Part shown: positions 17,035-24,541 of the stretch, in pieces
Numbering within the stretch: position 1 is the first letter of the stretch
Layout of the letters: each line of letters opens with the position of its first letter
Assembly: GCA_025351785.1 (NCBI GenBank)
Contig: JANXVF010000050.1
Span: forward strand, 1-50,760
DNA: 50,760 nt
Source: Flavobacterium sp.
GTDB taxonomy: Bacteria; Bacteroidota; Bacteroidia; Flavobacteriales; Flavobacteriaceae
Direction of reading: 5' to 3'
Notes under the pieces: generated by a model
What the model saw: only the letters and a program-made list of their open reading frames with translations
Databases searched by the model: none
What the model was told of the DNA's origin: nothing
Position numbers and translations under genes: made by a program

Positions 17035-17583
17035 ATGTCAATTCAAAAACCATTCAATCTTATAAAATGGATAGAGGAAAATAGTCATTTATTAAAGCCA
17101 CCCGTTGGAAATAAAAATATTTATATAGATTCTGGCGATTATATTATAATGATTGTGGCTGGACCTAATGCTCGAAAAGATTATCATTATAACGAAACCG
17201 AAGAACTTTTTTATCAACTTGAGGGAAATATAAAAGTCGTTATACAAGAAGACGGAAAACGCAACGAAATGATTATGCAAAGTGGCGATATATATCTTAA
17301 CCCTGCAAAAACTCCCCACTCACCCATTCGATCTGAGGGTTCAATAGGTTTGGTTGTAGAAAGAAAGCGAGCAGGAAAGGGATTTACAGACGGATTGTTA
17401 TGGTTTTGTGATAATTGTAATAGTAAATTGCACGAAGTATATTTTGAACTAAACGATATCGAAAAAGATTTTTTACCTCATTTTAAACACTTTTATAAAT
17501 CTGTTGATTTAAGAACTTGCAAAAACTGTAAGGCGGTTATGGAAACTGATCCCAGATATATTGAAAAAGAATATGAATCTTAA
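17035..17583 (+). CDS. haaO: 3-hydroxyanthranilate 3,4-dioxygenase
   Basis: This 182-residue cupin opens the ring of 3-hydroxyanthranilate in the kynurenine route of tryptophan breakdown, giving aminocarboxymuconate semialdehyde. All residues of the bacterial enzyme are in place: iron ligands His51, Glu57 and His95, and substrate-binding Arg47 and Arg99. The second, rubredoxin-like iron site is formed by Cys125/Cys128 and Cys162/Cys165. Length is normal. It has its own promoter box and no other kynurenine-pathway gene is in the window. An aldehyde dehydrogenase follows 155 bases later, but it is of the ALDH7 (lysine) type rather than the aminomuconate type. Confidence 0.96.
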   Translation: MSIQKPFNLIKWIEENSHLLKPPVGNKNIYIDSGDYIIMIVAGPNARKDYHYNETEELFYQLEGNIKVVIQEDGKRNEMIMQSGDIYLNPAKTPHSPIRSEGSIGLVVERKRAGKGFTDGLLWFCDNCNSKLHEVYFELNDIEKDFLPHFKHFYKSVDLRTCKNCKAVMETDPRYIEKEYES

Positions 17584-17738
17584 CTTTTTATAGTAAAATT
17601 TAAAATTTGTTTTAAACTCCAAATCTTTAATTTTATATTCTAAAAATCTTTGTTTTCAAAACAGTAGAAGTTATTAAAAATTCAAAATAAACTTCTATTT
17701 TTACCTAAATTTTATAAATCTTAAATAAAAAACTTATA

Positions 17739-19292
17739 ATGTCAACAATTGCTCAACAATTCGGGATGACCGATGCATTACATACTCTTGGTGTAAAAGC
17801 CATAAATGATGGAACATCTACAGGTAAAAATCATTTTGCAAGTGGTGAAATTTTAGAAAGTTTTTCACCAGTAGACGGACAGCTTATTGCAGCTGTAAAA
17901 ACAACAACAGTATCTGACTACGAAAAAGTTATGCAAACTGCTACAGAAGCATTCAAAAGTTTTAAAATGATGCCAGCTCCACAACGTGGAGAAATTGTAC
18001 GTCAATTTGGAGAGAAATTACGTAAAAACAAAGACGCATTAGGTAAATTAGTTTCATACGAAATGGGAAAATCGTTGCAAGAAGGATATGGTGAAGTTCA
18101 AGAAATGATTGACATTTGTGACTTTGCAGTAGGACTTTCTCGTCAATTGCATGGTTTAACAATGCACTCAGAACGTCCTGGTCACAGAATGTATGAGCAA
18201 TACCATCCTTTAGGTATTGTTGGCATCATTTCGGCATTCAATTTTCCGGTGGCTGTTTGGGCTTGGAATACTGCTTTGGCTTGGATATGTGGTGATGTTT
18301 GTGTGTGGAAACCTTCAGAAAAAACCCCGCTTTGTGGCATTGCTTGTCAAAATATTATTGCTGAAGTTATAAAAGAGAATAATCTCCCAGAGGGAATTTC
18401 TTGTTTAATTAATGGTGATTATAAAGTAGGTGAATTATTATCTGCAGATAAAAGAGTTCCTCTGATTTCGGCAACTGGGTCTACCAGAATGGGTAAAATT
18501 GTAGCACAAACTGTTGCCGGAAGACTGGGTAAATCGTTATTAGAACTAGGTGGAAATAACGCTATAATTGTTACACCAGATGCTGATATTAAAATGACCG
18601 TTATAGGAGCAGTTTTTGGTGCTGTAGGAACTGCTGGACAAAGATGCACCTCAACCCGACGGTTAATTATTCACGAAAGTATTTATGATAAAGTAAAAGA
18701 CGCGGTAACATCGGCTTACAAGCAACTTCGAATAGGTAATCCGTTAGATCAAAATAATCATGTAGGTCCGCTTATAGACAAACACGCAGTTGAAATGTAT
18801 AACAAGGCTTTGTCAAAAGTGGTTGCCGAAGGAGGCAAAATTTTAGTCGAAGGTGGCGTACTTTCTGGGGAAGGTTACGAAAGTGGTTGTTATGTAAAAC
18901 CCGCAATCGCAGAGGCACAAAATTCATTTGAAATTGTACAACATGAAACCTTTGCACCTGTTTTATATTTATTAAAATACAGCGGCGATGTTCATAATTC
19001 GATTGAAATTCAAAACGGAGTGGCTCAGGGTTTATCATCTGCAATTATGACAAACAACTTGCGCGAGGCCGAGGCTTTTTTATCAGTTGCAGGGTCAGAT
19101 TGTGGAATAGCAAATGTTAATATTGGGACTTCTGGAGCAGAAATTGGTGGTGCATTTGGTGGTGAAAAAGAAACTGGTGGTGGCAGAGAATCTGGTTCTG
19201 ACGCGTGGAAAATTTACATGAGAAGACAAACCAATACCATAAATTATACTACAAGTTTGCCTTTAGCTCAAGGAATAAAATTTGATTTGTAA
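17739..19292 (+). CDS. amaB: ALDH7-type aldehyde dehydrogenase (antiquitin/AmaB-like)
   Basis: The 517-residue NAD-dependent dehydrogenase oxidises 2-aminoadipate semialdehyde (in equilibrium with piperideine-6-carboxylate) in lysine catabolism. It follows human antiquitin closely, judged from memory: PAPQRGEIVRQFGEKLR, VSYEMGKSLQEGYGEVQEM, ISAFNFPVAVWAWN, the catalytic Glu in LELGGNNAII, the catalytic Cys in GTAGQRCTSTRR, and SGAEIGGAFGGEK with GGGRESGSDAW near the end. These are the features separating ALDH7 from other families. It is apparently monocistronic, followed by a strong terminator. A TATTTTTA sequence at 17696-17703 is a near match to the -7 box. Confidence 0.9.
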   Translation: MSTIAQQFGMTDALHTLGVKAINDGTSTGKNHFASGEILESFSPVDGQLIAAVKTTTVSDYEKVMQTATEAFKSFKMMPAPQRGEIVRQFGEKLRKNKDALGKLVSYEMGKSLQEGYGEVQEMIDICDFAVGLSRQLHGLTMHSERPGHRMYEQYHPLGIVGIISAFNFPVAVWAWNTALAWICGDVCVWKPSEKTPLCGIACQNIIAEVIKENNLPEGISCLINGDYKVGELLSADKRVPLISATGSTRMGKIVAQTVAGRLGKSLLELGGNNAIIVTPDADIKMTVIGAVFGAVGTAGQRCTSTRRLIIHESIYDKVKDAVTSAYKQLRIGNPLDQNNHVGPLIDKHAVEMYNKALSKVVAEGGKILVEGGVLSGEGYESGCYVKPAIAEAQNSFEIVQHETFAPVLYLLKYSGDVHNSIEIQNGVAQGLSSAIMTNNLREAEAFLSVAGSDCGIANVNIGTSGAEIGGAFGGEKETGGGRESGSDAWKIYMRRQTNTINYTTSLPLAQGIKFDL

Positions 19293-19316
19293 AATTTTAG
19301 TAAATAGTAATTAGTA

Positions 19317-19354
19317 AAAAGTGATTAGTCTAATCAAGCTAATCACTTTTTTTT
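19317..19354 (+). terminator. Intrinsic terminator after amaB
   Basis: A 12-bp stem, AAAAGTGATTAG against CTAATCACTTTT, has a 10-base loop and is followed by more T. It starts 24 bases after the dehydrogenase stop. Confidence 0.88.
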
Positions 19355-19463
19355 GTAATCAATATTTATTCAAAACTATTGCTCTCTACCTGACTTTCTA
19401 AGCGACATTGCTGTAACTAAAATAAATTTAACATTGTCTGTAAATAAATTGATGAGATGAAAT

Positions 19464-19479
19464 TGATTGTTAACAATCA
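19464..19479. promoter_or_regulatory. Perfect 16-base palindrome, candidate operator
   Basis: TGATTGTTAACAATCA is fully self-complementary, the shape expected for a homodimeric regulator site. It lies 150 bases upstream of the tdh promoter box. A chance AT-rich palindrome is possible. Confidence 0.35.
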
Positions 19480-19574
19480 TAAATTTAAAATTTGATTGAT
19501 TTTTATTATTTCTGATCCCATTTCAAAATCTAAACTAGAATTGTAATTGAAAAAAAACGGTAAACTTTAACAAC

Positions 19575-19587
19575 TCGTGAATCACGA
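19575..19587. promoter_or_regulatory. Palindrome TCGTGA-A-TCACGA, candidate operator for tdh
   Basis: Six-base arms around one central base, ending 41 bases before the tdh -7 box. Its G+C content is higher than the surrounding intergenic sequence, which makes chance less likely. The binding regulator is unknown. Confidence 0.4.
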
Positions 19588-19628
19588 CATTTAGCATAAT
19601 TTTCTTAAAACCTAAACTATAAATACTG

Positions 19629-19636
19629 TATTTTTG
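19629..19636 (+). promoter_or_regulatory. TAnnTTTG promoter box for tdh
   Basis: TATTTTTG lies 18 bases before the tdh ATG and matches the Bacteroidota -7 consensus. Confidence 0.65.
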
Positions 19637-19654
19637 TGTTATTAAACACAACAA

Positions 19655-20608
19655 ATGACAACTAAAATATTAATAATTGGTGCTTGTGGACAAATAGGAA
19701 CAGAGCTTACTTCAAAACTTCGAGCAGAATATGGTAATGATAATGTAATTGCCTCTGATATTCGAAAACTCAATAATGATATTGTTAATAACGGTATTTT
19801 TGAAGTTGTTAATGCATTGGATTATAATCAAATTGAACATTTGATCGAAAAATATCATATTACCGATGTGTATTTAATGGCCGCTTTACTATCGGCTACT
19901 GCCGAAAAAAATCCTGCTTTTGCTTGGGATTTAAACATGAATTCCTTGTTTCACGTTTTGAATTTGGCGAAAGCTAAAAAAATAAAAAGAATATTTTGGC
20001 CCTCAAGCATCGCCGTTTTTGGACCTACAACACCCCGAAAAAATACACCTCAATATACCATCATGGAGCCGTCGACGGTTTATGGAATTTCTAAACAAAC
20101 AGGCGAACGCTGGTGCGAATATTATCATCGTCAATACGGTGTTGACGTGCGCAGTATTAGATATCCAGGCTTAATAAGCTGGAGTACAGAACCCGGCGGA
20201 GGCACTACAGATTATGCTGTTGCAATATATCATGAAGCATTATCGAAAGGAAAATTCACATCCTTTTTATCTGAAAATACCGAGTTGCCAATGATGTATA
20301 TGGATGATGCAATAAAAGCAACCATAAGCATTATGAAAGCTGATAAAGATGCAGTAAAAATTAGGTCATCCTATAATTTAGCGGCGATGAGTTTTACACC
20401 AAAGCAGATAGCAGTGGCAATTAAAAAACATTATCCTAATTTCACTATTGATTATGCACCAGATTTTCGTCAAAAAATAGCCGATAGCTGGCCTGCAAGT
20501 ATTGACGATAGTTTTGCTAGAAAAGATTGGAACTGGAATAACGATTTTGATTTAGCATCTATGACGACTGAAATGTTTAATAACTTGATAAAAATGAATA
20601 GTAAATAG
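19655..20608 (+). CDS. tdh: L-threonine 3-dehydrogenase, SDR (epimerase-like) type
   Basis: This 317-residue NAD-dependent enzyme oxidises threonine to 2-amino-3-ketobutyrate. The Rossmann loop GACGQIG is at residues 9-15. The catalytic YxxxK is Tyr143-Lys147 (YGISK), with the upstream Ser in FWPSSIAVFG. The blocks RSIRYPGLISW, GGGTTDYAV and PMMYMDDAI are distinctive of the short-chain threonine dehydrogenase first described from a psychrophilic Flavobacterium, and the match over the whole length is very close from memory. It is not the zinc-dependent medium-chain type. No kbl-like ligase gene is adjacent. A beta-barrel gene follows after 73 bases. Confidence 0.93.
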   Translation: MTTKILIIGACGQIGTELTSKLRAEYGNDNVIASDIRKLNNDIVNNGIFEVVNALDYNQIEHLIEKYHITDVYLMAALLSATAEKNPAFAWDLNMNSLFHVLNLAKAKKIKRIFWPSSIAVFGPTTPRKNTPQYTIMEPSTVYGISKQTGERWCEYYHRQYGVDVRSIRYPGLISWSTEPGGGTTDYAVAIYHEALSKGKFTSFLSENTELPMMYMDDAIKATISIMKADKDAVKIRSSYNLAAMSFTPKQIAVAIKKHYPNFTIDYAPDFRQKIADSWPASIDDSFARKDWNWNNDFDLASMTTEMFNNLIKMNSK

Positions 20609-20681
20609 ATTAAAATTGCGAACTGATTTCAGTATAAATCCAAATAAATCGTTTTTTGTTTTTAATTTTAAATCAATAATA

Positions 20682-21392
20682 ATGCATAATTTTTTGAAAG
20701 TAATATTAATTTTTTGTTTTTTTGGAAGCTTTGCTCAACAGGTGAAAAAAGATTCTATAAAAACTCCTGTTGACTCCCTGTATCGTGAAGATCAGTTTTA
20801 TTTTAATATTACTTACAATAGTTTGCGACATGTTCCTTCGGGCTTTGCACAAAATAAATTTTCACCAGGAATCGGATTCGGATTTTTGCGTGATATGCCA
20901 TTAAACAAAAAACGAACTTTTGCCGTTGCTTTAGGACTTGGCTACTCGCTAAGCACTTACAATGGGACAATGTATATTTATAAAGGATCTGACACAAACG
21001 GAAATGAAACCCAGAATTATGAAATTATTTCAGAAGACACATATTATAGAACAAATAGACTTTCGTTTCATTATTTAGATATTCCGTTAGAAATAAGATG
21101 GCGAAACTCAACTTATGACAGCCATAAATTTTGGCGCGTTTATACAGGTTTAAAATTGAGTTATTTATTTTCCAACACTTATAAATTTGAAAACGGATTA
21201 GAAACAGTAACTATTAAAAACAACCCCGATTTAAATAAAATTCAATATGGCATTTATCTGGCTTCGGGATGGAATACTTGGAATTTTTATGTTTATTATG
21301 GTTTAAACCCAATATTTAAATCAGGAACAATTGGCACTCAAAATATAAAATTTAATACTTTAAATATTGGGTTGCAATTTTATATTTTATAA
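20682..21392 (+). CDS. Outer-membrane beta-barrel protein, PorT-like family
   Basis: This 236-residue protein has a signal peptide (MHNFLKVILIFCFFGSFAQQ) and a chain of alternating aromatic/hydrophobic strands ending in LNIGLQFYIL, typical of small outer-membrane barrels of the OMP_b-brl_2 type. The motifs FHYLDIPLEIRWR and FWRVYTGLKLSYLF match the PorT-like superfamily pattern. It should not be called PorT itself, because the type IX secretion gene is normally next to ubiE, absent here. I place the start at ATG 20682. An in-frame TTG at 20616 would bury the signal peptide behind 22 extra residues. Its 3' end overlaps by six bases the convergent gene at 21387. Confidence 0.78.
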   Translation: MHNFLKVILIFCFFGSFAQQVKKDSIKTPVDSLYREDQFYFNITYNSLRHVPSGFAQNKFSPGIGFGFLRDMPLNKKRTFAVALGLGYSLSTYNGTMYIYKGSDTNGNETQNYEIISEDTYYRTNRLSFHYLDIPLEIRWRNSTYDSHKFWRVYTGLKLSYLFSNTYKFENGLETVTIKNNPDLNKIQYGIYLASGWNTWNFYVYYGLNPIFKSGTIGTQNIKFNTLNIGLQFYIL

Positions 21393-22031
21393 CCACAAAT
21401 ACCACAATAAAACTTGGGGAATCATCCCTATTAAAAACCCTATTACTAACTCGATAGGTGAGTGAGCTTTCATTTCTAAACGAGAGGAAGCTACAATACC
21501 TATACTAAAAAATAACAAGGCAATTGCATAAATTCCGTTAGTTTGAAAGTGCAAACTAAGTCCAATAACAAAAAAAGTTAGCGCGCTTATCCCAATCATG
21601 TGAATACTCGCTTTTACTTTTGCAAATACTAATGCAAAAGCAATAATTGTACTTATAATGCCCCCTAAAAAGAAAAAATACAACTCAAAAAAACGATTTA
21701 TAGTTACACTTTTTTCAATTAAAACTAAGGTTAAAACAATTTGCAATAACAAGGGGATTTTTCGCTGCGAAGTTTCAGAAAGCATCACTGTATCTACCTT
21801 CCCTAAAATTCTCAACAAATAAAAAAAAGACAATGGCAAAAAAAAAGTAATTATAATAACCTGAATAAATAATAAAATATATTGCTGTTTGTCGTAGAGT
21901 GTAACTCCATAAAAAACATAAGCTAGTGTTCCTAAAAAAGGAATAAAAATAGGATGTAACAAATAAGAAAAAAAAGGGAGAATTTTTTTCAAAATTTTTT
22001 TTGCAAATTTAATCGATTGATATAAAACCAA
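21387..22031 (-). CDS. Polytopic membrane protein, possible divergent PAP2-like
   Basis: This 214-residue protein has about six hydrophobic helices and no signal peptide. Near the C-terminus it carries SRLEMKAHSPIE, which has the SR-x5-H spacing of the third type-2 phosphatidic acid phosphatase motif (Glu in place of Asp). KASIHMIG could stand for the middle SGH motif. The first PAP2 motif is not evident, so activity is doubtful. It lies 20 bases after tatD on the same strand and is probably cotranscribed from the tatD promoter. Its stop overlaps the convergent barrel gene. I know similar membrane proteins next to tatD in flavobacteria only as uncharacterised. Confidence 0.65.
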   Translation of the reverse strand: MVLYQSIKFAKKILKKILPFFSYLLHPIFIPFLGTLAYVFYGVTLYDKQQYILLFIQVIIITFFLPLSFFYLLRILGKVDTVMLSETSQRKIPLLLQIVLTLVLIEKSVTINRFFELYFFFLGGIISTIIAFALVFAKVKASIHMIGISALTFFVIGLSLHFQTNGIYAIALLFFSIGIVASSRLEMKAHSPIELVIGFLIGMIPQVLLWYLWL

Positions 22032-22051
22032 GCATTAACAACTATTAAAAT

Positions 22052-22819
22052 TTAAATTCCAAAAATAGATTTAGAATTTTGAGTGGTTACTGTTGCAATT
22101 TCATCAACAGAAACTCCATAAATTAAAGCTAACTTCTGGGCTACTATAATGGTATAACTGCTTTCATTTCGTTTTCCACGATAAGGAACTGGAGCTAAGT
22201 AGGGCGAGTCGGTTTCTAAAACAATATGTTTCAAATCTATTTGATTTAAAAACTGATCTATTTTTCCGTTTTTAAACGTTGCAACTCCTCCTATTCCTAA
22301 TTTCATATTCAAAGAAATTGCTTGTTGAGCTTGTTCAAGATTTCCAGCAAAACAATGAAAAATACCAAACAAGTCGTCACTTTTTTCAGATTCTAATACT
22401 TCAAAAACTTCGTCAAATGCATCTCGGCAATGAATATTTATGGCTAATTTATATTTTTTTGCCAACTGAATTTGATATTTAAAGGCAATTTTTTGAATGT
22501 CTAAAGTAGTTTTGTCCCAATATAAATCGATTCCAATTTCTCCAACGGCATAAAATTTATTGGTGGCTAATTGAGTTTCAACATGAGATAATTCGTCGAG
22601 ATAATTCTCTTTAACATAACAAGGGTGCAAACCAATCATCAAAAAAATATTTTCGGGAAATTGGTTTTCTAAATCATACATTTTTTGAGTATATGCAGAA
22701 TCAATCGAAGGAATAAAAAATCGTGAAACACCAGCGTCAATTGCTCTTTGAATCATTTCTGTTCGATCGTTTTGAAATTCTTCGCTGTATAAATGTGTGT
22801 GACTATCGGTGAAAATCAT
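22052..22819 (-). CDS. tatD: TatD family metal-dependent hydrolase
   Basis: This 255-residue TIM-barrel enzyme of the amidohydrolase superfamily has reported DNase or exonuclease activity in homologues. Metal ligands are visible: HTH in TDSHTHL (residues 5-11), Glu in AVGEIGIDLYW, His in AINIHCRDAF, His in FHCFAG, and Asp in LETDSPYLAPVPYRGKRNES, the last being a signature for the family. Length is normal. It heads a two-gene minus-strand unit with the membrane protein at 21387. Confidence 0.93.
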   Translation of the reverse strand: MIFTDSHTHLYSEEFQNDRTEMIQRAIDAGVSRFFIPSIDSAYTQKMYDLENQFPENIFLMIGLHPCYVKENYLDELSHVETQLATNKFYAVGEIGIDLYWDKTTLDIQKIAFKYQIQLAKKYKLAINIHCRDAFDEVFEVLESEKSDDLFGIFHCFAGNLEQAQQAISLNMKLGIGGVATFKNGKIDQFLNQIDLKHIVLETDSPYLAPVPYRGKRNESSYTIIVAQKLALIYGVSVDEIATVTTQNSKSIFGI

Positions 22820-22836
22820 TAGGAAATTCTTTATTG

Positions 22837-22844
22837 CAAAAATA
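22837..22844 (-). promoter_or_regulatory. TAnnTTTG promoter box for tatD
   Basis: On the minus strand the bases read TATTTTTG, 17 bases before the tatD ATG. Confidence 0.65.
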
Positions 22845-22860
22845 GTATTTTACTTCAAAA

Positions 22861-22915
22861 TTAAACATAAAATCCATAAAAGTTGAAGGTATACTTTTAT
22901 GAATTTTATGTTTAA
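22861..22915 (-). terminator. Long stem-loop after the anti-sigma gene
   Basis: Arms at 22861-22883 and 22893-22915 pair over 23 positions with one C-A mismatch around a 9-base loop. It lies in the only gap between the anti-sigma-like gene stop (22971) and tatD. On the minus strand the stem is followed by TTTAATTTTG. Best read as a terminator of the sigma/anti-sigma operon, although it is longer than most in the window. Confidence 0.65.
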
Positions 22916-22970
22916 AATACTTTGTAGAAACAAAAAATTAGGTGCGTATTATTTAAATTATTTTATAATC

Positions 22971-23711
22971 TTAATTCAATTTATTCAACAATTTTTCTAC
23001 TTGGTTATAATCTTCATAATCTTTAGGGATTGTGAGTAAAATTTCCTTACATTTTGAATAATTTTTCTGTTTTAAGGCTATCAAGGCTAAATTCCATATT
23101 GCTTTGTTTCTGTAAACCGAAGTCCCAAATTTTAGTTTCTGAAATACAATTTGAGCTTTGTTAATTTTATTACTCTCCAGCAAAGAAACGCCATAAAAAT
23201 AATCTATTTCAGGTTTCGAAGAATCTTTTAAAACGGTTTCAAACAACGTACTTGCGAGTTCATAATTTTCTGCATTAAAAGCATCTTGAGCTGCTTTCAA
23301 ACTAGAGGATACTTTACCACGCTCGGTTAAATAAGCAACTTCATGCTGATTGAAATCTGAATATTCTGGCGAAGCATTTTGCATAAAAAATAAAGTTCCT
23401 ATAAACAATGTTATAACCGCAGCTATAGCATACTGCCAAGGTTTAAAAAACAGGACTTTAGTTGATTTTTTAGCTTTTAAAACTTCATTTTTTGAAAACG
23501 AATCTTCAGAAATTAATTTTAAATTTTGCTTAAATTCGATCGTTTCTATATCAAATTTAGTTTGTAAAAATGAAATTGTTTCTTTATAATCTTCAAAATT
23601 TTTATTGAATATACTATCGGTTTGAAGTTGGTTTTCAAAGCGATTTTTTTCATCAATAGACATTTCGTTATTTAAATAACTTTCAAATGCTATGTAGTTT
23701 TCTTCGTTCAT
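22971..23711 (-). CDS. Membrane-anchored anti-sigma-like protein with TPR-like repeats
   Basis: This 246-residue protein begins with a cytoplasmic helical region (ENYIAFESYLNNEMSIDEKNR) resembling the N-terminal sigma-binding part of Bacteroidota anti-sigma factors, where low-complexity acidic helices replace the zinc-binding motif. A single transmembrane segment is at about residues 91-110 (PWQYAIAAVITLFIGTLFFM). The C-terminal half (about 135-246) carries TPR-like helical pairs (AQDAFNAENYELASTLFETVL, NLALIALKQKNYSKCKEIL). Topology would place the TPR domain in the periplasm. It is three bases after the sigma factor gene, a strong sign that it controls that sigma factor. No known sensor domain is present. 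Confidence 0.72.
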   Translation of the reverse strand: MNEENYIAFESYLNNEMSIDEKNRFENQLQTDSIFNKNFEDYKETISFLQTKFDIETIEFKQNLKLISEDSFSKNEVLKAKKSTKVLFFKPWQYAIAAVITLFIGTLFFMQNASPEYSDFNQHEVAYLTERGKVSSSLKAAQDAFNAENYELASTLFETVLKDSSKPEIDYFYGVSLLESNKINKAQIVFQKLKFGTSVYRNKAIWNLALIALKQKNYSKCKEILLTIPKDYEDYNQVEKLLNKLN

Positions 23712-23714
23712 AAC

Positions 23715-24296
23715 TTAATATTTTACAGATTGAAATCGTGGTGATTGTTGAATCATTTCGGTTAACTGTCCGGTGCAAATCGATTTTTTTTTGCGAACAT
23801 AACCATAGGTAACATTCAGTTTTTCGGCAACTTCCTCCATTGTTTTAGTTACAAAACTTAATTTTAGAACTTCCTGACATTTTTCGCCAAGTTTTTGAAA
23901 CATCTCATCAAATAGAGTCTGTTTTTGGTCAAAAACTTCGGTTTCAAATACTGTTTCTTGAACGTTACTATCTGTAGATACTTTATCATCATCAATTGTT
24001 ACCTCTTTATTTGATGATTTTTTTATTTCGTTTAACCAGCGTCGTTTACACAATAAAAAAAAATAAGCATCAAACGGACAGGTTAATTGCAATCCTTTTG
24101 TTTTAGCTTGATTGTAAATTGCAATCAATACTTCTTGAACCACATCTTGTGCTTGATCGTCGTTTCCAGAGTTGTTTCTAATGTAATATTTTACTTTAGG
24201 AACAAACTTCTTATATATAGATTGAATAATAGTTGAGTTATTTTGTACTAATCCATCAATATATAATTGATCTGGGTGTAAATTTTTATCGCTCAT
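23715..24296 (-). CDS. Sigma-70 family RNA polymerase sigma factor (ECF type)
   Basis: This 193-residue protein has region 2 (about 15-85; IIQSIYKKFVPKVKYYIRNN, DDQAQDVVQEVLIAIYNQA, then FFLLCKRRWLNEIKK) and region 4 (about 125-180; LGEKCQEVLKLSFVTKTMEEVAEKLNVTYGYVRKKKS) joined by a Ser/Thr/Asp-rich linker with no sigma 3 domain. That is the ECF layout. The region 4 helix-turn-helix is clear, although its end (SICTGQL) departs from the usual KxRC pattern by one or two residues. It is the first gene of a two-gene operon with the anti-sigma-like gene and divergent from the 24.5 kb genes that carry the repeated promoter-like motif. Confidence 0.92.
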   Translation of the reverse strand: MSDKNLHPDQLYIDGLVQNNSTIIQSIYKKFVPKVKYYIRNNSGNDDQAQDVVQEVLIAIYNQAKTKGLQLTCPFDAYFFLLCKRRWLNEIKKSSNKEVTIDDDKVSTDSNVQETVFETEVFDQKQTLFDEMFQKLGEKCQEVLKLSFVTKTMEEVAEKLNVTYGYVRKKKSICTGQLTEMIQQSPRFQSVKY

Positions 24297-24371
24297 AAGT
24301 AGCTTATTTGATGGCTAATGTAAAAAAAATATAAAGGAATTTAATAAGATTGAAAATAAATTCAACTCAAA

Positions 24372-24401
24372 GGGTAACAATTTTAATGTAGTGATGATAT
24401 A
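24372..24401 (+). promoter_or_regulatory. Candidate sigma-factor promoter, copy 1
   Basis: GGGTAACAA at 24372-24380 and TGATATA at 24395-24401, separated by 14 bases. The AAC core and spacing fit ECF-type -35/-10 pairs. It lies 90 bases upstream of copy 2 in the divergent region between the sigma gene and the 24542 gene. Confidence 0.55.
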
Positions 24402-24461
24402 GTGATGAAAGTTCTTCAATTAATGAAAATAAATTATCCGAAAAAATAAATTTAAATAATA

Positions 24462-24491
24462 GGGTAACAAATTTGAAACCAAATTGATATA
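24462..24491 (+). promoter_or_regulatory. Candidate sigma-factor promoter, copy 2
   Basis: GGGTAACAA at 24462-24470 and TGATATA at 24485-24491, again with a 14-base spacer. The second box ends 50 bases before the ATG at 24542, a reasonable leader length. No TAnnTTTG box is present here. Confidence 0.62.
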
Positions 24492-24541
24492 ACTACAGAA
24501 ACCAAAAATTTTAATAATTAAAACTTTAAAACTTAGAAATC

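Larger units (their letters stand above)
19355..19654. other. 300-base gene-free region upstream of tdh
   Basis: No open frame or RNA fold is convincing here. It holds two palindromes (listed separately at 19464-19479 and 19575-19587) and the tdh promoter box at 19629. Together these make it look like a regulatory region rather than a lost gene. Confidence 0.5.

Noticed and set aside
17739..19292. 2-aminomuconate semialdehyde dehydrogenase continuing the HaaO pathway
   Set aside because: The signature blocks are those of ALDH7 (antiquitin), not ALDH8, so lysine catabolism fits better despite adjacency to haaO.
20616..20681. TTG start adding 22 residues to the beta-barrel protein
   Set aside because: It would place the signal peptide internally; ATG 20682 gives a normal export signal.
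20682..21392. PorT of the type IX secretion system
   Set aside because: The fold is similar but the usual ubiE neighbour is missing and no other secretion gene is present.
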